Source: Aquabacter sediminis
GTDB lineage: Bacteria; Pseudomonadota; Alphaproteobacteria; Rhizobiales; Xanthobacteraceae
Assembly: GCF_028863665.1 (NCBI RefSeq)
Contig: NZ_JARBFX010000008.1
Span: 1-64,000 of the forward strand
Reading direction: 5' to 3'
DNA length: 64,000 nt
Shown here: positions 54,573 to 63,349 of the stretch, piece by piece
Numbering within the stretch: position 1 is the stretch's first letter
Layout: each line of letters opens with the position of its first letter
Made by a program: the position numbers and the translations under genes
The notes under the pieces: generated by a model
What the model was told of the DNA's origin: nothing
Databases searched by the model: none
The model's input: only the letters and a program-made list of their open reading frames with translations

Positions 54573-55736
54573 TCAGGCCGCCTCTTCGCGCAGAACTTGG
54601 CGGGCAATGTTGATCTGCTGGATCTGCGAGGTGCCCTCGAAGATGCGGAACAGGCGGACATCCCGATAGAGCCGCGCCACCGCCTGCTCTTCCAGATAGC
54701 CCTGGCCGCCGAACATCTGGACCACCCGGTCGGCCACCCGTCCCACCACCTCGCTGGCGAACAGCTTGGCGCAGGCGATCTCCACATGGGGGATGGGACC
54801 CACATCGAACTGCCGGGCGCATTCCAGCACCAGGGCGCGGGCGGCCGCGATCTCCGCCTGGCTCTCGCCCAGGAGAACCTGCATGGCCTGGAAGGAACCG
54901 ATGGGCTGGCCGAACTGATGACGGCTGGTGAGATAGGCCTTCGCCTCCTCCATGAGCCGCAGGGATTGCCCGACACAGGTGGCGGCCACATGGGTGCGGG
55001 CATGGTTGATGCCGCGCAGCGCCTTCTTCAGGCCGTTGCCCTCCTCCCCACCCAAAAGAGCGGAGGCCGGCACCCGGACCCCGTCCAGATGCACCTCGCC
55101 CACATGGGAGCCGCGCTGGCCCATCATGCGATCATGGGGCGGGGTGGACAGGCCGTCCACGCCCCGCTCCACCAGGAAGCAGGACAGGCCCTTGCCGCCG
55201 GAGGACGCATCCCCCGTGCGGGCCACGATCATGAAGAGGTCGGCGTCCGGCGCGTTGGTAATATAGCGCTTGTGGCCGGTGAGGACGTAGCTGTCCCCCT
55301 CCTTCACCGCCACCGTCTCCACCGCCCCGGCGTCGCTGCCTGCCGCCTCCTCGGTCAGGCAGAAGGCGCCGGTGATGGCCCCGGCCGCCATGCCGGGCAG
55401 ATAACGTTCGCGCTGCGCCTGCGTGCCATAGTCCAGCACCACCTGGGAGGTGAGGCCGATGGTGGTGGAGAAGCGCGAGCGATAAACCGCCGAAGCCTGG
55501 GTGAACTCGAACGTGAGCCGCACCTGCTGCTCCATGCTCCAGCCGAGCCCGCCATAGGCGGGCGGCAAGGTGATGCCGAACAGGCCGAGCTGGCGCATGC
55601 CGTCCACCACCTCGTCCGGAATCGCATCCTCCCGCTCCACCTGCGGCTCGGCGGGGCGCAGCACGTCGCGCGTGAAGGCCCGCACCTTCGCCAGATAGGT
55701 CTCGAATGCCGGCTGACCGGCCACCGACCCTTCCAT
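54573..55736 (-). CDS. Acyl-CoA dehydrogenase
   Basis: The 387-residue FAD enzyme has the signatures GAFCLTEEAAGSDAGAVET, GHKRYITNAPDADLFMIV and the C-terminal QMFGGQGYLEEQAVARLYRD. The catalytic Glu sits in RLFRIFEGTSQIQQINIAR. It introduces the alpha,beta double bond into an acyl-CoA. It ends one base before the Bug gene stop region and is transcribed after it, so the two form an operon facing the hydratase. Confidence 0.94.
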   Translation of the reverse strand: MEGSVAGQPAFETYLAKVRAFTRDVLRPAEPQVEREDAIPDEVVDGMRQLGLFGITLPPAYGGLGWSMEQQVRLTFEFTQASAVYRSRFSTTIGLTSQVVLDYGTQAQRERYLPGMAAGAITGAFCLTEEAAGSDAGAVETVAVKEGDSYVLTGHKRYITNAPDADLFMIVARTGDASSGGKGLSCFLVERGVDGLSTPPHDRMMGQRGSHVGEVHLDGVRVPASALLGGEEGNGLKKALRGINHARTHVAATCVGQSLRLMEEAKAYLTSRHQFGQPIGSFQAMQVLLGESQAEIAAARALVLECARQFDVGPIPHVEIACAKLFASEVVGRVADRVVQMFGGQGYLEEQAVARLYRDVRLFRIFEGTSQIQQINIARQVLREEAA

Positions 55737-55737
55737 G

Positions 55738-56736
55738 TCACTGCACCTTGATGTTGGCCTTGGAGATCACGTCCGCCCAATTGGCCTTGTCCTTCTCCAG
55801 GAAGGCACCCAGCTCGGCGGGGGTGGAGGGGGTCACGGTGGCGCCAAGCGGCTTGAGGCGCGCCACCACTTCGGGCTTGGCGAGGCCCGCCTGGAGCGCC
55901 TTGGCGAGGCAGTCCACCGTCTTGGGCGGCGTGCCGGCCGGCGCCAGCAGAGCCAGATAGGTCACCACGTTGAAGCCGGGGCTCACTGTCTCGGCCACGG
56001 TGGGGACGTCGGGAAGCGCATCCGAGCGCTTGTCTGAGGTGATGGCCAGAGCCTTCAGCTTGCCTTCCTTCACCAGCGGCAGCGCCAGCGTCATGGTCAG
56101 CGCCATGGCCTGGATGCGCCCGCCCAGAATATCCTGCACCGCCTGGGGCTGGCCGGAATAGGGCACGTGGAGCATGTCGATGCCGGTCTTCACCTTCAGC
56201 ATCTCCATGGCCAGGTGCGGCGAGGAGCCGGTGCCCGCCGAGCCGAAATCCACCTTGCCGGGATTGGCCTTCGCATAGGCGATGAAGTCCTGCATGGTCT
56301 TGGCCGGGAAGTCCGGCGGCACCACGATGAGGTTCGGCACCACGCCGATCATGCCCACGGGCGCGAAGGACGTGATCGCGTCGAAGGGCTGCTTGGGATA
56401 GATGGACGGATTGATGGTGTGCGCCGCCGAGGCAACAATGAGGGTGCGCCCGTCGGGCGCTGCGCGGGCCACCGCCGCCGTCCCGATATTGCTGCCGGCG
56501 CCGGGCTTGTTCTCCACGATCACATTGTGACCGATGCTGGTCCGCAGGTCGTCCGCCACGACGCGTCCGATCAGGTCCACCACGCCGCCGGGCGCATAGG
56601 GCACCACCAGGGTCACGGTGTCGGTGGTGCAGGCCTCGGCCGCTTTCACGGGCGATGCCGGTGAGATAGTGATGGCGAGCGCGGCCAAGGCCGCGGCTGC
56701 CAGTGCGCGGCGCGAAAAGGTCTGGTCTGTCGTCAT
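55738..56736 (-). CDS. Bug/TctC family solute-binding protein
   Basis: The 332-residue periplasmic receptor has a Tat-like signal (FSRRALAAAALAALAITISP), then TVTLVVPYAPGGVVDLIGRV and NKPGAGSNIGTAAVARAAPDG. It is a paralogue of the Bug protein at 22852-23865. It probably captures the carboxylate that the CoA ligase activates. It lies directly upstream of the acyl-CoA dehydrogenase and diverges from the TetR gene. No TctAB genes are adjacent. Confidence 0.9.
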   Translation of the reverse strand: MTTDQTFSRRALAAAALAALAITISPASPVKAAEACTTDTVTLVVPYAPGGVVDLIGRVVADDLRTSIGHNVIVENKPGAGSNIGTAAVARAAPDGRTLIVASAAHTINPSIYPKQPFDAITSFAPVGMIGVVPNLIVVPPDFPAKTMQDFIAYAKANPGKVDFGSAGTGSSPHLAMEMLKVKTGIDMLHVPYSGQPQAVQDILGGRIQAMALTMTLALPLVKEGKLKALAITSDKRSDALPDVPTVAETVSPGFNVVTYLALLAPAGTPPKTVDCLAKALQAGLAKPEVVARLKPLGATVTPSTPAELGAFLEKDKANWADVISKANIKVQ

Positions 56737-56800
56737 GCTGCTTTCCTCCCCGGTCTGCTTCGTCCCGCCGGTTTTCTGGGCTCCGGCTTTGGGCTGGGGA

Positions 56801-56825
56801 GAAATTAATTCATATGCTTTAATTC
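56801..56825. promoter_or_regulatory. AT-rich operator between Bug and TetR genes
   Basis: AATTAA-N10-TTAATT with CATATG at the centre lies in the divergent spacer (GAAATTAATTCATATGC, then TTTAATTC). The TTAATTC element recurs at the CoA-ligase promoter (50300-50322). Confidence 0.55.
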
Positions 56826-56865
56826 AACAACTCCTTTTCACCTCACCGACGAACGGGCCACGGCC

Positions 56866-57636
56866 ATGAGCGAGAGCAAGGCATCGACGCCAGGCCGCGG
56901 GCGCCCACCGGGATCGGGGCGCGGGAGACCGGCCGGGACGGCGCGGGCGCGGCCAGCCGACAAGGAGCAGGTGGGCGACAGCGACCGGTCGACGCGCGAT
57001 CACCTGCTGGAGACGGCCGAACGCCTGTTCGCCCGCAACGGCATCGACGGCACCTCCATGCGGGAGATCAACCGCGCGGCCGACCAGCAGAATGCGTCGG
57101 CCATCCATTATTATTTCGGCTCGAAGGAAGCGCTGGTCACCGCCATCCTCGACCAGCGCATGTCGGCTGTGAACGATGCCCGCCTGAAGGTGCTCGACGC
57201 TCTGGAGGCGGCCGGCCTGGCGGGCGACATGCGGCGGGTAACGGAAGCCTTCATCCTGCCGCTGGCGGCGCAGACAAATGATGGCGCGGGATCCAACAAT
57301 TATATCGGCTTCCTGGCTCAGTTCTACGCCAGCCACCAGTTCGACATCTGGACAATCGCCCGCGACCGCCACGACGAGAGTCTCTCCCGTGTGGTCAGCC
57401 TCATTCACCGCATCCTGCCCGCCTTGCCCCGCGCGCTGGTGCGCGACCGGGTGTCCATTGCCCTGCGCCAGGCCATCTATGCCCTGGCGGATTTCGAACG
57501 CGACAGCGCGGCCGGGCGCAGCCCCATGGCGCTGGGACGCGACGGCTTTATCGCCAATCTGGTGGACATGACGGAGGGCGCGCTCTCCGCTCCGCTCTCG
57601 GAAGCGACACGCCGGGCCCTGGAGCGGCCGGCCTGA
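56866..57636 (+). CDS. TetR/AcrR regulator of the acyl-CoA cluster
   Basis: The 256-residue protein has a basic, AT-hook-like N-terminus (PGRGRPPGSGRGRPAGTARA), then the TetR helix-turn-helix (TRDHLLETAERLFARNGIDG, TSMREINRAADQQNASAIHY) and YFGSKEALV. The C-terminal effector domain follows. It probably represses the cluster from both AT-rich operators in response to an acyl-CoA or acid. The GRP repeats at the start, which favour AT-rich minor grooves, would fit those operators. Confidence 0.9.
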   Translation: MSESKASTPGRGRPPGSGRGRPAGTARARPADKEQVGDSDRSTRDHLLETAERLFARNGIDGTSMREINRAADQQNASAIHYYFGSKEALVTAILDQRMSAVNDARLKVLDALEAAGLAGDMRRVTEAFILPLAAQTNDGAGSNNYIGFLAQFYASHQFDIWTIARDRHDESLSRVVSLIHRILPALPRALVRDRVSIALRQAIYALADFERDSAAGRSPMALGRDGFIANLVDMTEGALSAPLSEATRRALERPA

Positions 57637-57676
57637 CGCCGGCCAGTGACGGGGGTCTCCCCTTCGAGCCGAACGC

Positions 57677-58546
57677 CTAAACCGCGCGACCAGCGCCGGC
57701 GGCCGGCTTCGCGCCCTGATGGGACATCTGCTTGGCTTTGGCGATACGACCATTCACCGCGTAGGACAGACCCACGATCACCGCCACCGTCGCCACATAG
57801 GCGATGACCTGCATGCCCGTCGGCTCGGCCCGATAACCCACCAGCGTGCGCAGGACCCGGCCCACCGCGCTGTCATCCGCCAGCAGCCAGGTGCTGTTCC
57901 AGACGGGGTCCGCGAGGCTCTGGATGAAGCCGGCATCCTGCAGGATGCCCACGGCCTGGGCGGACAAGCCAGCCGCCAGCAGGGTGATAAGGATGGTGGT
58001 GGTCTTGAACAGGTGCTTCACCGGAATGGCCACGAGCCCGCGATAGAGCACATAGGACACCGCCGCGCCGGCGAGGATCCCCAGCGCAAAGCCGAGCGCC
58101 ACATTGGCCGCTGTCTCGCCGCCGCTGACGGTGAGGCCATACATGAACAGGACAATCTCAACGCCCTCGCGCAGCACCGCCATGCCGACCACGATGCCCA
58201 GCGCCGCGATGGGGCGCCGGCCCTCCTTCACGTCGCGGCCCACCGCCTTCATTTCCATGACCATTTCGCGGCCATGGCTGGCCATCCACACCACCGTCCA
58301 GACCAGCATCACCACGGCCACGGAGAGGATGGCGGCGTTCAGCAATTCCTGGCCCGAGCCGTCGAAGAGATTGGCGATGCGTTCGGCGAACAGCGCGATA
58401 AGGGCAGAGCCGACCACGCCGCCGACGATGCCGAGGCTGATCACCAGCCCCCGCCCGCGTATGCCCTCGGAAGCCGCCAGCATGACGCCCACGATGAGGC
58501 CCGCCTCCAGGACTTCGCGGAACACGATGATCAACGCTGCCAACAT
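57677..58546 (-). CDS. FTR1/EfeU-type iron permease
   Basis: The 289-residue protein has seven membrane spans and the two REXXE iron-binding motifs: REVLEAG in the first span and REGVEIV in the fourth. It transports ferric iron that has passed a periplasmic oxidation step. It diverges from the imelysin-multicopper oxidase operon across a region with two iron-control-like dyads, so it is probably the inner-membrane part of the same system. Confidence 0.92.
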   Translation of the reverse strand: MLAALIIVFREVLEAGLIVGVMLAASEGIRGRGLVISLGIVGGVVGSALIALFAERIANLFDGSGQELLNAAILSVAVVMLVWTVVWMASHGREMVMEMKAVGRDVKEGRRPIAALGIVVGMAVLREGVEIVLFMYGLTVSGGETAANVALGFALGILAGAAVSYVLYRGLVAIPVKHLFKTTTILITLLAAGLSAQAVGILQDAGFIQSLADPVWNSTWLLADDSAVGRVLRTLVGYRAEPTGMQVIAYVATVAVIVGLSYAVNGRIAKAKQMSHQGAKPAAGAGRAV

Positions 58547-58648
58547 GGGCCAACCCTCTCGTGAACCCTCCGGGAGCGGGGAAATGCGGGAGAAGGAGCC
58601 CTAATGACGCCCTGCCCCGACTGTCCCGACACAGCCGGATGTACGCAG

Positions 58649-58665
58649 TTTAGAAATATTCAAAT
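58649..58665. promoter_or_regulatory. ICE/Irr-like operator near the FTR1 gene
   Basis: TTTAGAAATATTCAAAT matches the rhizobial iron control element TTTAGAA-N3-TTCTAAA at all but two positions. It lies about 105 bases upstream of the FTR1 start. Confidence 0.65.
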
Positions 58666-58989
58666 CGACAATGACTTGCCATCTACTGTCTGGTACACCC
58701 AGCGCTCTCCTCTGTCACTTGCCGGCGACGCAATTATAATCATTCCAAAAGACACACATCGAAACACGACCCGCGCTACACCTTTCCTTGCGTAAAGGCA
58801 AAAGCGCCGCACTTCCGCTTATTACCCTAAGTATAATCTCGTATATCTGCTCATGGTCTTGGCACAGACAACACGAAAATGCGTGATCTGGAGCAAAGCC
58901 GCACCCACATTGGCGCATCTTGCCCAATCCTTCTGCAAGGACCGCCTCGGCCCGCAAGGGCGCAAACCCGGCCCACCTGCTTTTTCAAT

Positions 58990-59004
58990 ATGGAATAATT
59001 CCAT
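58990..59004. promoter_or_regulatory. GAA-N3-TTC dyad upstream of imelysin
   Basis: ATGGAATAATTCCAT is a perfect 7+1+7 palindrome with the same GAA-N3-TTC core as the site near FTR1. It lies 128 bases before the imelysin start. Confidence 0.55.
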
Positions 59005-59131
59005 CATTTGCGCGCGACCTTGTGAGCACACAGGCTGGAGCGCTAGTTTGCCCACGGATTTGCGGCGCCTTCTGCGGGACAGCGGGTTGTTGTTCCTGCC
59101 CAGCGCAAGTCTAGTCGAGGAGAAGACCATT

Positions 59132-60439
59132 ATGCGCGCGAAGTTTGCCGCCGCCGCACTTGCCCTTGCCGTGGGGCTCGGGGGCGCCATCGCCCCCGTC
59201 GCGGCCGAGACCAAGCCCGCCGCCACTCAGGCCGCCGGGCCGAAGGCGCGGGACGTGATCGTGAGCTACGCCAACCAGGCGGAAGCCATGTACACCAACT
59301 CCTATCTGGCCGCGAAGGAGATGCAGACCGCCATCGAGGCCTTCATCGCCAATCCGAGCGCGCAGACCCATCAGGCTGCCAAGGATGCCTGGAAGAAGGC
59401 CCGCGACCCCTACCAGATCACGGAGGCCTTCCGGTTCGGCAACAAGATCGTCGACGAGTGGGAAGGCAATGTGAATGCCTGGCCGCTGGATGAGGGCCTG
59501 ATCGACTATCTCGACAAGTCGCGCGGCACCTCGTCCGACGAGAACCCGCTTTATGCGGCGAACATCATCGCCAGCAAGACCATCCGCATCGGCAAGAAGA
59601 CCGTGGACGTGAGCAAGATCACGCCCAAGCTGCTGCACGATCTCAACTCCGCCGCGGGCGTGGAATCCAACGTGGCGAGCGGCTGGCACGCCATCGAATT
59701 CCTGCTCTGGGGCAAGGACCTGCACGGCACCGAGCGCGGCGCGGGCGAGCGTCCTTGGACCGACTATGACACCAAGGCCTGCACCGGCGGCAATTGCGAG
59801 CGCCGCGCGCAGTATCTGAAGGTCGCCACCCAGACCCTGGTTGATGACCTGAAGGAAATGGCCGACGACTGGGGCACGAAGGGCAAGGCCCGCGCCGCTC
59901 TCCTGAAGAAGAAGGACAAGGCCGGCCTGGCCGTCATCTTCACAGGCATCGGCTCGCTCTCTTATGGCGAACTGGCCGGCGAGCGCATGAAGCTCGGCCT
60001 GCTGCTGCACGATCCCGAGGAGGAGCATGACTGCTTCTCCGACAACACCCACAACTCCCATTATTATGACGAAGTGGGCATCCAGGACGTCTATTACGGC
60101 CGCTTCACCCGCATTGACGGCACCACCTTCTCTGGCCCCTCGGTGGCGGACCTGGTGCGCGCCAAGGACGCCAAGATCGCCGACGAGATCGACGCCAAGA
60201 TGGCCGCCGCTCTGGCTGCCCTGAAGGCCATCAAGGACACCGCCGACAGCGGCGAGATGTTCTATGACATGATGCTCGCGGAAGGGAATGCGAAGGGCAA
60301 CAAGCTCATCCAGGACGGCGTCGACGCCCTGGTGGCCCAGGCCCACGCCATTGAGCGCGGCGTCGCCGCCCTCAAGATCCAGATCAAGGTGGAAGGCTCC
60401 GAGAGCCTCGACAACCCCGACGCTGCGAAGAAGAAGTGA
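59132..60439 (+). CDS. Imelysin family iron-regulated protein
   Basis: The 435-residue protein has a signal peptide (ALALAVGLGGAIAPVAA) and the imelysin (M75/ICMP) domain: VDEWEGNVNAWPLDEGLIDY, then SGWHAIEFLLWG with the GxHxxE motif, and LLLHDPEEEHDCFSDNTHNS. These periplasmic iron-regulated proteins are thought to bind iron in uptake systems with FTR1. AGGAGAAG precedes the ATG. It is the first gene of an operon with the multicopper oxidase, the di-haem protein and a second imelysin. Confidence 0.92.
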   Translation: MRAKFAAAALALAVGLGGAIAPVAAETKPAATQAAGPKARDVIVSYANQAEAMYTNSYLAAKEMQTAIEAFIANPSAQTHQAAKDAWKKARDPYQITEAFRFGNKIVDEWEGNVNAWPLDEGLIDYLDKSRGTSSDENPLYAANIIASKTIRIGKKTVDVSKITPKLLHDLNSAAGVESNVASGWHAIEFLLWGKDLHGTERGAGERPWTDYDTKACTGGNCERRAQYLKVATQTLVDDLKEMADDWGTKGKARAALLKKKDKAGLAVIFTGIGSLSYGELAGERMKLGLLLHDPEEEHDCFSDNTHNSHYYDEVGIQDVYYGRFTRIDGTTFSGPSVADLVRAKDAKIADEIDAKMAAALAALKAIKDTADSGEMFYDMMLAEGNAKGNKLIQDGVDALVAQAHAIERGVAALKIQIKVEGSESLDNPDAAKKK

Positions 60440-60490
60440 CCGTCAAGGCGTGACCGCATTGACGTAGGACGGGGCCGTGGCGGCCCCCAT

Positions 60491-60516
60491 GCCGGGACCC
60501 CGCCGCGGGCCCCGGC
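60491..60516 (+). other. Intercistronic hairpin
   Basis: GCCGGGACCC-CGCCGC-GGGCCCCGGC is a 10-base stem with one mismatch and no T tract, between imelysin and the multicopper oxidase. It may lower expression of the downstream genes. Confidence 0.45.
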
Positions 60517-60555
60517 TTCCCGCCGGAGGGGCGGGTGACGTTAAGGAGCGGGTGG

Positions 60556-62025
60556 ATGATTTCTAGGCGCGGGATGCTGCTGGGCGGCGCCGCCATGGGA
60601 CTGGTGGCGGCCGCCCCCTCGGCCATCGGCCAGGTGCCCTCGGTGGATACCTTGCCCCCGACCGCCCCGGTGAAGCGCATCGCGCTCACCGCGCGCGAAA
60701 TCGAGACCCGCCTTCTGGGTGCGGACAAGCCGGCCACCAAGCATTTCTGCGCCTATGACGGCGACCCCTTCAAGATCTTCCGGTTCGAGCGGGGCACGCG
60801 CCTTGCTGTGGATTTCGAGAACCAGTTGCCGGACCCCACCACGGTGCATTGGCACGGCATCCGCGTGCCGAACCTCTCCGATGGCGTCGCCCCCCTCACC
60901 CAGGAGGTGGTCGCGCCCGGTGGACGCTTCAGCTACAACGTGCCGCTGCCCGATGGCGGCTTCTATTTCTTCCACCCCCATTGCGACGAGACCGGCCAGG
61001 TGGGACGCGGCCTGTTCGCGCTGCTGATCGTGGACGATCCGGCCGAGCGCAAGGTCCATTTCGACGCCGAATGCTTCATCGTGGTGAAGGACTGGCGCCT
61101 GGGGGACGACGGCCAGTGGATCGCCATGAGCACCGATGAGGGCGCCGCCACTGCCGGCACCTTCGGCACCGTGCGGGCCACCAATGGCAGCGTCGTCCCA
61201 CCCCGGGTGGAAGTGCCGGCCTATGGCGACGTGCGGGTGCGCGCCATCGTCGCCGATGCCACCCGCGTCATCGATCTCGGCACCGACCATGAGGAGGCCG
61301 CACTCATCGCAGTGGACGGCCAGGCGCTCCTGCCGCCTGCGGTGGTCGACCATCTGCCCGACGGCATCTGGCGCATGGGCCCGGCCATGCGGGCGGACAT
61401 GCAGGTGCGCATGCCCGGCCCCGGCCAGGAAGTGAAGGTCTATGATTATCGCTCCAGCGAGCCCTATCTGCTGACCACCCTGGTGGCGGTGGACAAGGGG
61501 CTGAAGAAAACGCCCTTCAAGCCCAAGGCGCTGCCGGCCTCCACCGCGCCGATGCCGGACCTGAAGAACCCCAAGACCCTCGACTTCCTGGTTCAGGTCT
61601 CGGCCGGCGCCACCGCCATCGGCGTGCCGCTGCCGGACAATGACCCGCTCGCCAAGGCGCTGGTGGATTCGTTGTGCGTGGGCGACAAGACCCATTGGGC
61701 CATCAGCCGGGATTCGTGGGCCACCGGCGAGGCGCTGCGCCTGCCGCCGCCGCTCAGCCAGCTCACCGCCGGAACCACCTATGTGGTCAATTGCACCAAT
61801 GTGACCAAGCATGTGCACCCCATGCACCTGCACGGTCACGTTTTCCGCGTTCTGTCCTCCTCCAAGAAGAAGGGGATGCCGCAATATCTCGCCGACACGG
61901 TGATCGTTGAGCCCAACGAGAGCGTGCAATTCGCCTTCAAGGCGGTGGGCGGCGACTGGGTGTTCCACTGCCACATCCTCGAGCATATGGACACCGGTCT
62001 CATGGGCTGGTTCCGGGTGACCTGA
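60556..62025 (+). CDS. Multicopper oxidase
   Basis: The 489-residue protein starts with a Tat signal (ISRRGMLLGGAAMGLVAAAP). It has the copper-binding motifs in order: VHWHGIRVPNLSDG, FHPHCDETGQVGRGL, HVHPMHLHGHVFRVL and HCHILEHMDTGLMGWF (HCH-x3-H-x4-M, the type 1 site). It could oxidise Fe(II) to Fe(III) in the periplasm before FTR1 uptake. AAGGAG lies 7 bases ahead of the ATG. Its stop overlaps the next start (TGATG). Confidence 0.93.
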   Translation: MISRRGMLLGGAAMGLVAAAPSAIGQVPSVDTLPPTAPVKRIALTAREIETRLLGADKPATKHFCAYDGDPFKIFRFERGTRLAVDFENQLPDPTTVHWHGIRVPNLSDGVAPLTQEVVAPGGRFSYNVPLPDGGFYFFHPHCDETGQVGRGLFALLIVDDPAERKVHFDAECFIVVKDWRLGDDGQWIAMSTDEGAATAGTFGTVRATNGSVVPPRVEVPAYGDVRVRAIVADATRVIDLGTDHEEAALIAVDGQALLPPAVVDHLPDGIWRMGPAMRADMQVRMPGPGQEVKVYDYRSSEPYLLTTLVAVDKGLKKTPFKPKALPASTAPMPDLKNPKTLDFLVQVSAGATAIGVPLPDNDPLAKALVDSLCVGDKTHWAISRDSWATGEALRLPPPLSQLTAGTTYVVNCTNVTKHVHPMHLHGHVFRVLSSSKKKGMPQYLADTVIVEPNESVQFAFKAVGGDWVFHCHILEHMDTGLMGWFRVT

Positions 62026-63275
62026 TGGCGCCCCGCGCACGGCTTCGTGCCGCCCTTGCCGCCCTCACGCTCCTGGCCAGCCCTCTCGGCGCCGCAGCGG
62101 GAGACAAGCTGGACCTGGCCATCGGCAAGGCGCTGTTCGATCGCGCCTGGGTGCAGGCGCCGGCCTCCACCAAGGGCGATGACGGCCTGGGGCCGCTTTA
62201 TGATGCGCGCTCCTGCGCGTCCTGCCATCCCCGCGATGGCCGCGCGGCGATGGTGGTAAATGGCAAGGGCGAGCTGGAAGGTCGCGGCGCGGTGCTGGTG
62301 CTCGGCCAGCCGGGCGGGGCGGGCGACCCGGTTTATGGCCGGCGCCTCCAGATCGATGCCATACCTGGCCTGCGGCCAGAGGGCATTCTCGCCGTGCAGT
62401 GGGAAAAGCTGCCCGATGGCCGCCTGCGCCCCGTGCCGGCGCCCACCGACCTTGGCTATGGCCCGCTCGCCGCGGCCACCGGCATGTCCCTGCGCGTGGC
62501 GCCCGATTTGCGGGGCCGGGGCCTGCTGGAGCAGGTACCCGACGCAGCCATTCTCGCCATTGCCGCCGAGCAGGCGCGGGGCACCGACGGTGTGAAGGGC
62601 CTGGCGCGGCGCATCGTGCTTGCGGACGGCACCACCGCGATCGGCCGCTATGGCTGGAAGGCGAACCAGCCGACCGTGGAGGCGCAAAGCTCCGAGGCCT
62701 TTTTCCTTGATCTCGGCATGTCCACCCCGCTCCATCCCGAGCCTTGGGGCGACTGCACCGAGGCCCAACCGGCCTGCCGCAATGCGCCTCACGGCATTGA
62801 GGCCGAGGGCCAATTGGAAATCTCGAGCGCCGTGCTCGACCGGGTGGTGGCCTATGTGGCCGCTCTGCCCGTTCCCGCTGCCGAGCGCCCGCCCCAGGGG
62901 GCGGCCTATGACAGCAAGGGCTCCGCTTTGTTCGCCGCCACCGGCTGCGCCACCTGCCATCGCCCCAGCCTGCCCACCAAGGATGGCGGGCGGGCACCGC
63001 TCTTCACCGATCTTCTGCTGCACGACATGGGTCCGGGCCTCGCCGACACGCTGCCCGATCCGGGCGCGACGCCCGCCCAGTGGCGCACGGCGCCGCTGGC
63101 GGGCGTCTCCGAGGCTTTGGCGCGAAAGACGGGCCTTCTTCATGATGGGCGCGCAGTCGGCGTCGCGGAAGCGATCGCATGGCACGACGGCGAAGCGCGG
63201 TCGGCAGCGGATCGGTTCAAGGCCTTGAGCGCGGCGCAGAAGGCCGCACTCATCGCCTATGTCTCGCGCCTGTGA
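62025..63275 (+). CDS. Di-haem oxidoreductase (DUF1111 type)
   Basis: The 416-residue exported protein (signal AALAALTLLASPLGAAA) has two haem c sites, CASCH near residue 63 and CATCH near residue 308. It has the family segments GPLYDARSCASCHPRDGR and LGMSTPLHPEPWGDCT. Such proteins, once called thiol oxidoreductases, accompany imelysins in iron-related operons and probably pass electrons during iron redox steps. It is translationally coupled to the multicopper oxidase. Confidence 0.9.
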   Translation: MAPRARLRAALAALTLLASPLGAAAGDKLDLAIGKALFDRAWVQAPASTKGDDGLGPLYDARSCASCHPRDGRAAMVVNGKGELEGRGAVLVLGQPGGAGDPVYGRRLQIDAIPGLRPEGILAVQWEKLPDGRLRPVPAPTDLGYGPLAAATGMSLRVAPDLRGRGLLEQVPDAAILAIAAEQARGTDGVKGLARRIVLADGTTAIGRYGWKANQPTVEAQSSEAFFLDLGMSTPLHPEPWGDCTEAQPACRNAPHGIEAEGQLEISSAVLDRVVAYVAALPVPAAERPPQGAAYDSKGSALFAATGCATCHRPSLPTKDGGRAPLFTDLLLHDMGPGLADTLPDPGATPAQWRTAPLAGVSEALARKTGLLHDGRAVGVAEAIAWHDGEARSAADRFKALSAAQKAALIAYVSRL

Positions 63276-63349
63276 GCGGGGCGGAGCGTGGTAGGATCAG
63301 GCATCCCCTCGGGGGGCGCGGTCGAGACGAGGTGCGGGAGCGTGGAACC

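Larger units (their letters stand above)
58547..59131. other. Divergent iron-regulated promoter region
   Basis: 585 bases without a supported gene, and AT-richer than the flanks. It contains GAA-N3-TTC dyads at 58649-58665 and 58990-59004, one near each operon, and several possible -10 hexamers. Confidence 0.6.
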
